A stretch of DNA of 64,000 nucleotides from Maylandia zebra (lineage: Eukaryota > Chordata > Actinopteri > Cichliformes > Cichlidae): positions 28,827,529 through 28,891,528 of the forward strand of contig NC_135185.1 in NCBI RefSeq assembly GCF_041146795.1, in the 5' to 3' direction. Below are positions 11,907 to 25,600 of this stretch, piece after piece; positions within the stretch are counted from its first letter, which is position 1; each line of letters opens with the position of its first letter. A program made the position numbers and the translations under genes. The notes under the pieces were generated by a model. That model was not told the DNA's origin. It saw only the letters and a program-made list of their open reading frames with translations, and did not search any database.

Positions 11907-12561
11907 TTACGGTCCTGTAGAGAAAAATAAGTGAGAATAAGTCAAATCAACCACTTCCTCAAAGGGTAGGTGATGTGACACATTTTTGACATTTTCTTCA
12001 TTTATTGAAATTGCTTCCCCCCATTTTCAAGGTCATAATCAGCAAATAAATGAAACCAATGAATCTTTGATTTTCTAACATGTACCCCCCCCCCCAAAAA
12101 AAAGAAAAAAAAAGAAAACCCAAAACAAAACGAGGCTGGAAATGCCAGAATTTTGGCTTGTGTGATCATACACTGCTGGAACTATTCATGTTTACACAAT
12201 GCTTCTTTGTTCCCCACTTATTCGGGACAAAAATAAGAAAAAACAATGCATCTGTGATAAGCAATTTAGATTCAGCAAAAAGTCCTACACATTTTTTTTC
12301 ATCAATCTGATCAAAAAGGACAAGACACCCTTAAATTGTGTCTGTAAGCCTTGCCTAATCACCTATTCATTACGCCTACATGCATACTTATAAGTAATAA
12401 AGCCACGACATCCAAAATATGCAGCTCTCTAAATGCCTGGGGAGACCACCTGTAGACTGTCATGTATCGAGGTCGATGATGTAAAGAATAAATAACCCAC
12501 AGATGTTAGTGGTAGTAAAGGTTTTAAGGAGGATCTTTTTTTCTGGTGATGTGCACGTTTC

Positions 12562-12651
<90 letters not shown>

Positions 12652-15600
12652 GTTCTACACACTCAAGTCTACTATAAAAGGACTCACTGTCATTAGCCCC
12701 TTTTTAGAACACCTCTTCTTTCCAATGAATCTGATGACATCTAAATCAGACTCCATGCCTGATTGAGCATCCTGGTCACATTTCTGTATAAGATGCAATG
12801 GCAAACTTAATACGTCAGCTTTAGTATGATTTATGTGTAGCTTTCAGCACGCAGTCGCATTAATAGAAAGGCACACGCACGAGAATATAGCCGTGTGTGC
12901 CTCTCTTTAATCTTTCAAGTTTGCTCAGTTAACTAAAGAACACCATAAAGAGCAACAGGATGTATGTCTGCAATAAGGTTTAAGCATTTTTCCATAATGC
13001 ATTTTTGCTACTCCCAATCTAGAAGTGTGATTTCTCTCAAGCCTGTCTGCAAGGGTGGGGGCAGCTCATCTTGAAGCACTATGCAGGACACACACACATA
13101 CACAGATCCTGCTCTGTAGCTGAAGAACATATATTCAAGGATATGATGACACTTCACTAGAGTCAGTGCTGACAATATGCCAAATATCACGCGCATACTG
13201 CGTTTCTCTGTGTCTCTGTTGTGGTCATGTCTGAATGAAGCAGTGAGAAACATTAATGTAAAAGTGACCTTTCTCTGAATGACACAACAGCATCGTTTTT
13301 AACATACTGATGAAGCCAGCAATATTATATATCCCATAGGTGAAAAGAGCTTTAAAAGCTTTTATCTATGGTCCAAAGCATTGGTCTCATATGGCTTTCA
13401 TAGAATGCCTGTGTCAACATGTCATCATCACAAAATAACAAAACACACCCTTTCTGTGGTATTCAGGGGTAGCCCGTTTTTCACACAAACAAACAAACAA
13501 ACAAACAAACAAACAAACAAACAAACAAACAAACAAACAAACAAACAAAAAAGCCAAAGCCAAAAAAAAAGCCAAAAAAAAGAATACAAAAGTGTATACA
13601 ATAGAAAGAGAAGGCGCCATGGTTAAAAAGGCAATTGCAAACTTGGATTAACTGCATCATGAGTCTCATCAATCTTTTCCCCATCTCAGTACTTCACTGA
13701 GCCAGATTAAGTGCTGCCTCTTCTTTATAGCCTTTATAGTCAGTGAACTAACCAGGGGTAAACTGTCAGCCTTCTGACTGTCCTCAGGTCCGCATGTGCA
13801 AAAGGTTAGAGGAGGGAGAAAAGCTAACCCTGTACCGGGTTGCCAATCCAGGCAGCTGGTAAACAATACAGGCAAACCTTCCACAACTTCACTGGCTGGG
13901 TTTTGGTTGTTGGTCCCCTTCAGAGCCAGCGTTTACTGAACCTAGTAAAAGCAAGTGGGCTTGTGTTACTAGATTCCATTAAATTGAGTAGAATATTAAA
14001 TAAATCACAAAGTATGTATTATATTTACATTCAAAAAAAAGATTTGCTGACCTGAGCTTCCAGTTGGTTGAGTATCTTTTGGTTGAGGAATGTTTGTCTG
14101 AGTTTGTTGCTGCTGCCTGAACAGTAAACACAGTGGACTTATATCAAAATCCATGCAATACTTTCTCGGTATACTTTGAAAAGAAGGTGCGATATGCAGT
14201 TGTCATTGCAGGAGTGTTTTAGTTAAACTTACCGATCGAAGTAGGCTTGTCTTCTCTTCCTCAGTTCCTCAGCTGTAAGTGTCTCATTCTGGCCTTCTCT
14301 CTGTTCTCTTGCAGCACTTCCTGCTGCCTGGCTCCCTGATTTTACATTTCCCAGTCCACACTCTGAAGACTTGTTGCTCATAACTGCTCCTGTAATATGG
14401 AAAAATAGATATCCATACTGCATATGCATGCATATTACTTAAAGCAATGTTAGTGCTAATCAGAATTTTTTATAGATAAAAATTAACTATCACTATAGAA
14501 ATTTTACTTTACAGTGCTATTTTGTAGTCTCTTTTCTTGTAAACTACAATTACAACAATACAACATTTTTTAAACTTTTAGATGACCTATACTGTACCTT
14601 GCATACTGAGCTGTATGGCCCTGCGAAGATCAGCTTCTTCATCTTCCACATCTATGTCCTGTCTACTGAGTGCTAAAGCTCTCTTCAGTTCTTCATCTTC
14701 ATCCACAACTTCATCCTCCACACCAAAGGCCATCTCTGATTGGCCCAGAGCAACTGACCTGCTGCTGTTAGAGAACAACTAAATCAGTTGTCAAAGGTAA
14801 GTCACAAGTTTCTTTTAAGCAGTACAAAACAAAATGTATGTGACTCCTTCATGAGCATCTCCTGGGTCCTCCATATCACACAGGCTACACATACATACCC
14901 TGAACTAGTCTGGGCCTCCTCTTCTCCAATCAGTCTGGGCCGCTGCTGCTGCTGGACCCTCATGATTCCAAGAATCTGCTCTGCTTCGCACTCGGGAAGG
15001 TTTCCTCGGATCACAAATATGGAATACCCTGCACAAATAAATTGCTGTAATCTTTTCTGTAGTGCAACATCTAAACAAGTGAATGAAAGTTGTTTTTTTC
15101 AATACCTTCTTGTTGTAACTGTGCAAGGAAAAGGGCTAGATAGGTGTCTGATATCAATTCTGGTCCAGTCAAAAGGGAATTCAAGTTAAACCACTGGAAT
15201 GAAAATAGAATGAAAAACTTTAGTAAAGGAAGCTGCATTAATATCATTCATGAAAACATGTACCTCGTACCTGTTGTCCAAGTTTGCGTATAGTGAACCA
15301 GTGCTCCTTGTAGTTGCAAATGAAGGCTTTTTCATTTCTGAAACATTGAAGTCAAAATCAACTTAAAATGTACATACAAATTTGCTGTTACATAATATAA
15401 TCCTAACTGAGAGCTTTACATTGGATTTATCATCAGGCTCTGGTACTCGCGGCTGTTGAAGAGGATTAGCTCCAAGCCCCACACTCGAAGAGCATTGCTA
15501 ATTACCTACGAAAACCCAAAAAACAATCATAAAACAAAAAAAAAAACAAAACAAAATGTAACTTACTTATTAAAAGAAATACGTTCTTATAAAGAGTGAA

Positions 15601-16458
15601 TTTTTAAAACTCACTTGTATGGAAAAGAACCCACTGTCGTCCATGTTTCCTGATGGTTGCTATAAACATAGATTGAGTACAATAAGAAAAATGACGTAAC
15701 TGTGCATAACATCCATAGATATGCTGATGAGGTATTTATTTTCCGCTCTGTCTCTAATCACCTGTAAGAAGGTCCTGTACTCCTCGCTGGCCATACCTCC
15801 CTCTGCCATCCTCATTCTCTCCTCTTCATCGAGCTGATGAGCAATTGAGGATAGATCCACAGGAGTGAAATACTCTCCTTGTAGCAGGTTGTTAAGACAG
15901 TGCTGGGCGCAAAGGGAGCCCTCTTGCTGCAAATTAAGAATCGGTATTGTTAAATGGTTTTGTTACTCACCCGGCAGTATGATTTTAAGGGGTCCGCAAC
16001 AACTTTGGTAGCTTTATGAAGGTGAAATAATCGATTTCATAATTTGTTCTCGCATCAGTAACTGGAACCAACACAGAGCTAGCTAAACTACGTAAACAAC
16101 AAACACAACTGATCTTATTGGTCCTCTGTAACAAAAGATTGCTATGTTAAGTTAATCCTTTTGCTAAAAATGAGAAAAATAACACGACTGCGGAAGTAAA
16201 GACGCCTTCTGCGTTGATTCTACAAGCTGAATGGAAACTTTTCAACATCTCATATTAGCAAGTGAGTTAGCATTTTAGCTGTCTGGACAACAATACTGCT
16301 AAACATTACCCCATATATCGTAACAGCTACATAATCCTGGTAAACAAAGTGCAGTCACGAGTCCAGAACATTCCCGAATAAAGACGACCAACAGTGTGGC
16401 CATGAATACTTTGAGATATATATTTTTAACTTACTTTCTCGTGAAATATGGAATCCAT
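11907..16458 (-). CDS. atxn3: Ataxin-3 (Josephin deubiquitinase)
   Basis: Deubiquitinase that trims long chains and works with VCP in protein quality control. CDS exons: 16458-16435, 15926-15762, 15659-15615, 15505-15420, 15337-15271, 15193-15106, 15028-14899, 14764-14598, 14389-14233, 14116-14052 and a terminal piece 11914-11907; total 333 aa. The Josephin triad falls at Cys14, His119 and Asn134, the human positions. Two ubiquitin-interacting motifs lie in exon 14764-14598 (ELKRALALSRQ and DLRRAIQLSMQ). The VCP-binding RKRR precedes a glutamine run of only four (CAG CAG CAA CAA). The last ten exons are clear; the terminal exon is not. With acceptor CTCTACAG at 11915 the protein ends Ser-Ser-Gly-Pro-stop and lacks the third UIM of the long human isoform. 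A different terminal exon in the 2.1-kb intron cannot be excluded. Confidence 0.93.
12567..12638. repeat. (TA)n microsatellite
   Basis: About 36 TA units followed by a T run, in the putative last atxn3 intron. Self-complementary and likely to vary in length. It creates spurious Ile-Tyr open frames on both strands. Confidence 0.97.
13486..13550. repeat. (AAAC)n microsatellite
   Basis: About sixteen tetranucleotide units in the same putative last atxn3 intron. It yields false open frames rich in Thr-Asn-Lys-Gln or Cys-Leu-Phe-Val. Confidence 0.97.
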
Positions 16459-16628
16459 GTTCAGCTTTCTGTCAAACGTTCAACTCTGACCTCCAGCCCC
16501 GCCGTGTACGGAGCAATCTCGACCGGCGCCGTCTAGTGGCTGGGCTCATACAGCACCAGCATCGGCGAAAGGTTCTGGTCGTAAGAACAGTCTCCTAGCG
16601 ACACCTCCTCCTTTACGGCAAATGGAAT
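16459..16628. promoter_or_regulatory. Bidirectional atxn3/ubr1 promoter
   Basis: Only 170 bp separate the atxn3 ATG (16458, minus) from the ubr1 ATG (16629, plus). The block is richer in G+C and CpG than its flanks (CCGCCGTGTACGG, GACCGGCGCCGTC). The ubr1 start lies in AATATGGCGGA, close to the YY1 consensus AANATGGCGGC that often sits at TATA-less starts. No TATA box is apparent. An ATG at 16623 opens a six-codon frame (Met-Glu-Tyr-Gly-Gly-Glu) that overlaps the ubr1 start in another frame and may damp its translation. Confidence 0.7.
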
Positions 16629-19600
16629 ATGGCGGAGAGTGAGGAAAACCTAGACGGACTAGAGCTCAGCAAGGTATGATTTTTTTTAAGTTGGCTAATA
16701 TAACTGACAGTAGTGACCGAAGGGCTCGGACAGAACAGTGAAGTGTAGTGTGTTAATTCCTCTGAGCAATACGATTCGAACACTCAGTGAAAGGCTATCA
16801 TACTTCCCAAGCTAGCACTTGCGGCTAGCTGTAGGCTAGCTGCCTAACTACCGTCAATAATGCAATGGTTAAGTGCAATATTTTTATTGCCCTGCGTCAG
16901 TGGTTCGATAGACTTGGCTGAGTAGACACCAACGACAGAGAAAACACGGCATGTGTCTTCCTCCGTCTGCTGCATCCTGTGATATCTTGGTAGTCGCTTT
17001 TGTCCATGAGTTGCCATGAGTTTACACACTTTGCAGCATCAACGCCCTGGCTGTCTTCAAACCTCGGGCTCTTGCTGCATTACGTCTATCATTAACATCG
17101 GCCATGTCGGTCAGTGTGAAAGAGAAACTGGGCTCAGCAGCAGCGATGGATTTGTTTCAGAAATGTTGTCTATCCAGTCTTATTATATCAACTCCAACAA
17201 ATATGAAAACAATGTGATGCCTTGTGCAGTCTGAGTAACTACATTAAGAGTGTAGTACTGCAAAAGCACTGCACGCACCAGTACCATTGAATAATCATAC
17301 TGAAGAACAGCTCACCAGATTACCGATGTCATATCCTTGTTTCTGTTGGTAAATAGGCTGTAGTCAACAGGATTTATGAAGGGCTTATCTATATCTATTT
17401 ATCTATATCTAAATATGTATAAAGAGATCTCTTTTACACATTTGTAATTTAAATGATAATTTTACCTGGATGAATAAAAGATAAATAAAAGTTAATTGTA
17501 AAAAACTCGTTGCACTTTATTCCTTGTGACAGGAATATACTTTCTGACTCAGAATGACTTCATATAATTCATGAGATTTGTTTGACAGACTAAAGGCCAG
17601 CAAATCTTTTACAGCAGTTTAAATACCGGAAGGCATTTTTTGGCAGAATCCTTTCTGTCAATACATTATATGATATTCTGACGAAACTATTACAGTGCCC
17701 AGAAGAATGAATGTTATTGTTATATGGTTATAGAAAATCAGAGAAAGATTATGCCTATAAATTTAGATTATTCTATGCTTTATCAGTTTTTTTCCTTGTG
17801 TCAAAATAAATTTAGAATAATAAAGTGTAGGAAGGTGTAGTGAGTCAGTAACCATGAAAAGAGCAATATAATTGTGTACAGAATTATGTGTTTTATTAAT
17901 ATCAGTGTTTTTATTTATTTTTTCAGTTTTTAGCTTGAGTCTTTGTATGTATGTTGAAAAAAATCAATCTGTCCCCTATGAATGTTTGTTCTTGTGTAGT
18001 TGACAAGTAGTAGGCAAACAATCACATCACTGGAAGCACACAGCAGGAAAGCAATGCAAATAAAAAAGTAGAAGCAGTATGTTTAATGTCAATTTCAATA
18101 TAATTTCAATATAAAGCTTATTTTAAATGCCTAAATGGTTGCACTCCCTGACTGCTGAATTACTTTTAAAACGAAAACTTGAGCTTTTGCTTTCACTGTC
18201 AACTGTAAAAAGAAGAAAAATTTGAGACTATTTTTCCACATATATAAAAAAGTTTAAGAAAGCTGACCAATTGACATCTCGCGTTAGTCCATTCATTTTA
18301 AATGAAGTCATCTGTCTGATATGGAAATTTGCACATTTCCAGTCTATTCCATCCTTCTGAAGTCTGGAATGATTAGTTAAACCACTGTAAATAATTCCTC
18401 TCAGGAACAGTTATGTTTAGTCCACTTCAGTTTGTCTTCAGAGTAATGATAATGCAACTGCTGTTGACAAACGGAAATATAATTCTACCCTTCATGTGAA
18501 TTAAACAAACCGTTTTATCTCATGTGCAACTCGAACGGCTCCTCGTGGCGCTCTCCTGTTTGCATACGGTCTACTTTATGATTGGGCTGAAGGCCAAGCA
18601 GAAGAACAGATTAATCACACAGCACAAGGTTATTTATACTATGCTGTTTATTTAGATTTGTAGGCTAATGTAGAGTCTACAGTTGCATTACAAATCGAGG
18701 ACTGAAAAAATTAGTCATCAATTACTAAATATGGATTAATCTAGATCTAACCTTTTTTTTTTATTTTTTTATTTTTATCGGCACTTAACATGGTGTGCAC
18801 TTCTGCCTTCATGAAGAAGTCAGGATCCTCAGAAGAAAGATTTGTTTTTTTGGGCATAATGCATTACTAAAAGGAAACATTTATCTGCACATCGTTACTA
18901 TGGCGAGTTCATGCAGATTTGTGTTAGAAGGTAGAAAGCAAGGATGTAAAGCTCTTCTCTTTTGTCTCACAGGAATGGCAGGAGGCAGCAGACAGCAGAG
19001 CAGCACTGCTCTCCTACTTGAAGGAGCAGGTGCCTCAGATCTTCTGCCTAAAAGACTCCAGCCCTCAGGAAGAGGAGGAGCTCATGCAGAGCCGTCTCCT
19101 GCACCCTCTGGAGTGTTTCCTTTTTGGAGAGGATCCTCAAGAGGGTTTGGAAAAGCTCAAGGAGGGGAGTACCTCGTCCCACCTCTGTGGACGTGTGTTT
19201 AAAGAGGGCGAAACGGTCTACTCCTGCAGGTCTGAACAGCTGTTCTAAATCCCTGTAATTACTAAGTTTCTACAGGAAAGCTGTGGTAAAATATTCAATT
19301 TTATGGGGTCTGAATTAAAATAGGCACTATAGATGTTTATATCAAAGTAAATGACTAAAAGCGAGAACACTTGGCAAGCAGCTTAGTTTATATCAAACTC
19401 ATTTTACATTTTGGGTCACATAGAACTTTCTTTGATCTGAAATGGACCGGACCAAATAAAGACCCCCTTTTTATTGGTATAAAGAAGTTTAATTACACAT
19501 TTAATCCCCAGATTATCATTATCATTAGTAAAAGCTATAAAACGAAGTTGTCCAGTGGGCCGGATTGGTTTGTTTGCCTGGCCGATTTTGGCCCCTGTGC

Positions 19601-22600
19601 CTTAAGTTTGACACACCTGACCTAGAGTATAGCACTCTTTAGTGTTAGACTTTTGTTTTTCTGCCAAGTAAAAAAATACATGTCTTCCACTTCTTGCAGG
19701 GATTGTGCGATAGATCCCACTTGTGTCCTGTGCATGGACTGCTTCCAGGATAGTGTTCACAAAAGCCATCGCTACAAGGTTGGTGTTAGTATAAATGTTT
19801 ATATTTTTAATGGATTCCAGCAGTTTTTAGTGGACGGTGTCTGTACCAACCTTTGAATGAATGGAAGTCACTCATCCCTGGAGTTCTAATCTGTAACAGG
19901 ACTCCCTCCCCCTTTTCTTACTACTGTTTCCATGCTTTGTCATTGTCAGTCACCACTCTTAAGTGATTCACTTCTCTGCACAGTGTGCACAGTGTGCAAT
20001 CCTATTTCTATCTATACCCTTTCTAAATTATAGGATATCGTCTTTGATCTTTGTCATATATGTTGGAACCTCAGTGTTGCATAACTAAAGGACATGTTTA
20101 AAGAAATTGCAATTGCGTGTGTCTGTTAATCACATGCACTCATCACTGATATGCTTTTTTTTTCCAGATGCATGCATCATCAGGCGGGGGGTTCTGTGAT
20201 TGTGGAGATGTAGAAGCCTGGAAGATTGGCCCTTATTGCTCCAAACATGACCCAGGGGCAGCCAATGCCATGGTAACGGTGAGTTGCGTAATACAGCAGA
20301 AAGAAGGAAGTGGAGGAGGGGTGGGTGTACTTGTCCCATTCTGTGTCAGTGACCCCAGAATGCTTATTTTCCCATCTTAGTGCTGGTTGCTGCTCTCTTG
20401 GTGGTAGGTTTGACTCTGTGAATTAAAAAGAAAAAGAAGTTACCGGGAAAATCATCTAAAATATAAATTTAAGAGATGTTAAATTGAAACTAGTGGAAAA
20501 CAGCAGTGGGTGAGTCTAGTTAAGAGCAGCCTTTAATTCTGCACAACTGTTTGGAGATTTATTCAGTTCACAGCGTCTCCTACAAAAGGCTGCTGATTTT
20601 GCTGGCAGCTGTTGTTTGTCAGGCCTTTCTTTGCTGATCACAGCGTTTGTGCTTACCGTCATGCTCAGGGGCTTTGAGTAGACATACTGTTTGACAGCAC
20701 TGCGCTTTTTCTTTCTTCCGTAAACAGCAGGTGCTTCTCCTCGCAGAAACGCGCATCCCTGGCCTCGATCTGGCTGGGTGCTTTGTGCTCTTTACATCAG
20801 ATCTGAACCTGTGCTCAACAAATCACATTACCATAGCAGCACATCTGCTTTGGACATGAAAACCTTGTGTTCTTTTCCATCCAGATCTCTTGTTGGTTAG
20901 ATTACAGTAGATTCTAGTTTTTGCTCTCACACAGTGATGTAACGTCAAGATAAACTCACTGTATCGTTTGTTTCGTTAGCGTATTAGACATTGGACATTT
21001 GGAGGAAATGCTGTGCTGCTATGTGAAATGTTTGTCCTCAGGGGATTTGATATTAATGTTACCAGACCAGCTGCTTGCTTGGCTTTAATTAAGACAAATA
21101 TTTAGACCATACCCAGTAAGACACAGGAAATGAGGAATTAATAATGGTTATTCCATGTCATGTTCACTTTTGTTTGTGTAAAGTTATTGTTTGTTTTTGT
21201 TCTCTGCCACTGTCAGTGTTGACCTGTAAAATGATGCATTTTTACTATAGTTACACATCTCTGCAATGTGCCAAATTTTTTTAATTGTTTAAATTAAGAT
21301 GTGAATTTTTGAATCCTCCGTTATGCTTTTTCATTTTGGGTAGGATGATTGCGTGCTGGACCTGGAGTTATACGGACGTGCCGAGAAGCTGTTCCGGATA
21401 TTGCTGCACTATGTCACAGATTTTTTGGTGTGGGAGGAGAACTTTGAGCTGCCAGCTGAACTTCAGCCTCGGTACAACCTGTCAAGTTTCCAAAATATAA
21501 TCTGAACTTCAAAGACTCTGCTTAAGTTTGACAGAGTATTTCTTCATCCATACAGGATTAAAGACAATACATATTACTGTGTTCTCTACAACGATGAGCA
21601 TCACTCGTACGACCATGTGATCTACACCCTGCAGCGGTCGGTTAACTGTGATCTAGCTGAAGCACAGACACACACAACGCTCATTGATAAAGAGGTATTT
21701 CTTTAGGTTGTTTACCTGAAAGGTTTAATTTAAATGACTGTGAATTTAAATGGAGGCACTTGATATAATTATTGTCAACTGTTGGACGCAGGGTCGGCGG
21801 GCAGTAAAGAGAGGAAGCCTTACCTCCTGCCAGCAAGCGCAAGAACGTATCAGGGTAAACACGATCCCACTGCTAAGCTTGGGAATATGTTATCGCTTTT
21901 CAGTTTTGCATTTCATAAATATTTTCTCTGTTGTTTTGCAGGCAAACTCAGTGCAAATTTCCCAGCAGCCACTGCGTGTGGAGATCCTTCACTCAGTAGT
22001 AATGGCTCATCAAACTTTTGCTCTGCACCTCGGCTCCTGGTTGCAGAAAATAATAAGTTACTCAGGTAATCTACATCACACAAACTTGTTAGCATTACTT
22101 TTTAAATGTGTCTTTTTAGTCAGAATATGTACACCCGACGCCTGATTTATGCCTCGGTGGGAAATCTACGCTGTAACGTACATACACCTCCCAAGAACCT
22201 GCAACTCTTACGATTGTCCTGTTCAGCACAGTCAATTCCTCCAGTGCATTTCCAGCTACTTTTGTGCTGCGTTTTTTGAATTCATCAGTGAGAGAATAGC
22301 AATCATCTCCTCAGTTTAAGGGTAAATAGTCATAGCATCAGATATAATAATCATAGCATCATATATAAGGTTTCACAAATGTAACCACCTTCCTGGAATT
22401 AGAATGCTGAAATGATCAGAATGGACGATCAGAGTTAGGGAATGTACAGAGAAGTGGAAAAACTAGAACACTGACCACAACAAAGAGCGGGGACCCAGGA
22501 GGAAAAACATCCCAACATTTAATTTTTATTTATTTATTTCTATTTGCTGGCTCTGTACATAAAACACCGGGACATGACTACACAGTAATTAACATGCATT

Positions 22601-25600
22601 GTACCAGGACAAGCATAAATGTCGGCAACAGTGGAGACCACTCACGTACATTATGTCCTAGATCTGCAAAGATTGCTCGCAGATGTCTAAATAGGTCTTT
22701 TTCAACATGGCCATTTTGGCTTGTCATAGCAGGGTAACACACAAGTGTCACAGATAAATTAATTACAGTCTGTTTACTGTGTCACAGCCAGTGCAGTGGG
22801 TGCACATGAAAAACACACGTGGCCTGGCCAGTTTAACGGGAACAGGGCCATGATTCATGTTATCAGAAACAGCTGTGTTTACCCTGTGCTGACACATGAA
22901 AACTGCCTGTTGTACATGTACAGCTGTATGACTGGTAATCTGTTTTGTGCAGTGGGTTTCAGGCAAGCCTTCTGTCAGGTGGCGCTACAGCCAGACGTGG
23001 ACAGAGATCGACCTTGCCTCATTAGCAGACTCATGTTGCATGATGCCAGGATGTTCAAAGGTAAGCAGGCCTCAGCCCACACTAATTAATGGACTTTAGG
23101 AGGTGTTCTTATTAAAAAAAGAAAAAATATTAAACAGGTTATTCATCAACAATGCCTTTTAAGTGTTATGCCACTGTATTTGTTGTGCTGTCATATATTC
23201 CATTCAAGCTCCTGCAGCCTCTCACACTTACCAGTCACTTACAGATGATGCTATTTATGGTTTAATTTGCAGACAGTAGTGTAGAGCTTGAGCCTGAGCC
23301 TCACTATGATTCTGTTGAACACATTTTTTTTCTTATTTCCTCCAGGAGCTCGCAAGATAGTGCACGAGCTGATTTTCTGCAGCATGCTAATGGATACTGA
23401 ATGCAAGAGGCTTTTTGCGATTGAGTTTACAAAGGTAAGTAAAACATTTTAAAATGTAAACTGTTTTGCATTTTTTTTCCCATTCCACTAATATGTTCCT
23501 CATCATTGTCTCTTCAGCACTATAAGCAGCTGCAGAAGGACTTCATCAATGATGACCATGAGAGGAATATATCCATCACAGCTCTGTCTGTTCAGATCTT
23601 CACTGTTCCCACACTAGTGAGTGTTGTTTCAATGCCAGAAGTCATATGATACTGCATGTAAATATAGTACACATCCTTTTTAAACACACCAATTAAATAT
23701 TCACGTTTCCGGTGGAAAAAAAAAAGTGAACCTTTAGTAACCTTTGTTTAGCAGGAATGATTTCAAGGATTAACACTGGCAAACATCCATATGTGTGTGA
23801 TATATGCTGAAAATGGCTCTCTGCAGGTTGTTCTAAAGTATCTGTTTTCATTCAGTTTCATTTATATAGCGCCAAATCAAACAACAGGCATCTCAAGCAC
23901 CTTTATATTGTACTGTTCAGACCCAACAATGTTACAGAGAAACCCCAACAGTCAGACAACTCGTGATGGTTCAGTGTGAGGGGAGGAAGAGAGAAAGAAG
24001 AGGGAGATGGGTTAGAGACACACAAATTGGATTTAGGTCTGGCTCTAAATCCAAATTGTGGTCGACTTATCAGATGTAACCACAGTAGTCCCTACTCTAG
24101 CCATTAAATCAGATATGAATCTCCTGTTCCAACACATCCCAAAGATTGAGGTCTGGAGACTGAGGAGGCCATTTAAGTTTGGTGAAGTTGGACAAATCAG
24201 TTTGATATGTGCCCTTACATGCACTTTTCCATTTCTGTATCTTGTCATAGTGGTTTAAGTGTTGGATGCCATGTATGTATGTGTAATTAAAATATTGAAC
24301 AGTATGTGTTGTAACCCTTAACCTATATTCCATGCTTTCTTTTACATTTGTGTTCTTCCAATAGGCCAGACAGCTGATCGAAGAGTGCAATGTGATTAAG
24401 GTGATAGTTGATACCGTCATGGAACTGCTTCGCGAACATCTAGATGATAACAATCGCTTCGTCTTCCTGGGCTACAACTCAGACAAGTTTTCACGCATCC
24501 AAGTCATCTTCCACGACCTCAGGTGATTAAAGAAGGCAACACCTTGTTCTTTATACCTTGCTGTTTATGGCCTTTTATGTAAGATGTCACTAATCTTTGC
24601 CACACAGGTATATTCTGATCAGTAAACCCTCAATATGGACCGAAGAGCTTCGGGGGCAGTTCTTGAAGGGGTTCAGAGTCTTTCTTGGTCTTCTTAAATG
24701 CATGCAGGTACAAATGGTCCTCACACTGTGTCATTTTGTAAATATATGCAATGTCTGTCTTTAAATATGTATCATGTAATATTGGTAGTGTTACATTACT
24801 TTAAGACAACTAGACACTCTGGATATTTAATGAATCCTTCGCTTTCTACACCAGGGTATGGAGGAGGTGAAGCGACAGCTTGGCCAACACATTGCTGTGG
24901 AGCCAGAATGGGAAGCTGGCTTTACTTTGCAGATTCAGCTCCGCCATATTCTTGCTATGTTTCAGGACTGGTGTTCCTCTGATGTGAGTTTTCTTGAAGC
25001 ATAACTGTGATATCTTTAAATTTTTAATCTGCTTATGTGGAGGAGAGCGAACGTTGTACTCACTTATTGCCTTTGTCTTCCCTCTTAGGATGAGATTTTG
25101 CTGCTTGCATTTAAGGAGTGCCACACAGTTCTGAAGCAGTGCAATAACCAGCCCTTCCACAGGGACGCCACTGATTACTATATGTGCAAACACATCCTCC
25201 ATGCCCGTCCATATAAAGTCTCACGGGAGCCTGTCAGCATACATCTGCCCATCTCCAGACTATTGGCTGGTAGGAGAAGTAGTATTTAAGACTTGCAGTG
25301 ATTTTTTTTTTTGTATGCTGTGGACTTACTCATGTGTACATTGTGATTCATAGGCTTGTATGTACTCCTGTGTGGAACTGGCGCAATTGAGCGCCTGGAA
25401 AATCCTGTAAGTGACATGAGAAAATGTGATGATTTGTAGTCTTAGTGACAGCTGATAGGTGAGGTACTGCTGCTCCTCATGCGTTGTTTGTTAGAGATCG
25501 AAGTCTTTCTGTCATTACAGGCAACCTATGATTTCACAGAGCTGGCAGAGCATCCTCTGCGCTGCTTTGTGCTGGCTGCACAGGTCTCGGCTGAAATGTG

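Noticed and set aside
11858-11914. Alternative reading of the atxn3 terminal exon (Asp-Arg-Lys-Val frame, 19 codons)
   Set aside because: Its phase does not fit the preceding exon 14116-14052, and the peptide resembles no known UIM.
12429-12766. Open frames with Ile-Tyr repeats on both strands
   Set aside because: Created by the (TA)n microsatellite; no splice or coding context.
13381-13684. Thr-Asn-Lys-Gln and Cys-Leu-Phe-Val repeat frames; also considered as a CRISPR-like array
   Set aside because: Simple (AAAC)n tetranucleotide repeat without spacers, in a eukaryotic genome.
24109-24453. 114-codon minus-strand frame reading WPPQSPDLN
   Set aside because: As a gene it is rejected: it is a Tc1 transposase fragment joined by chance to ubr1 exon 12 antisense.
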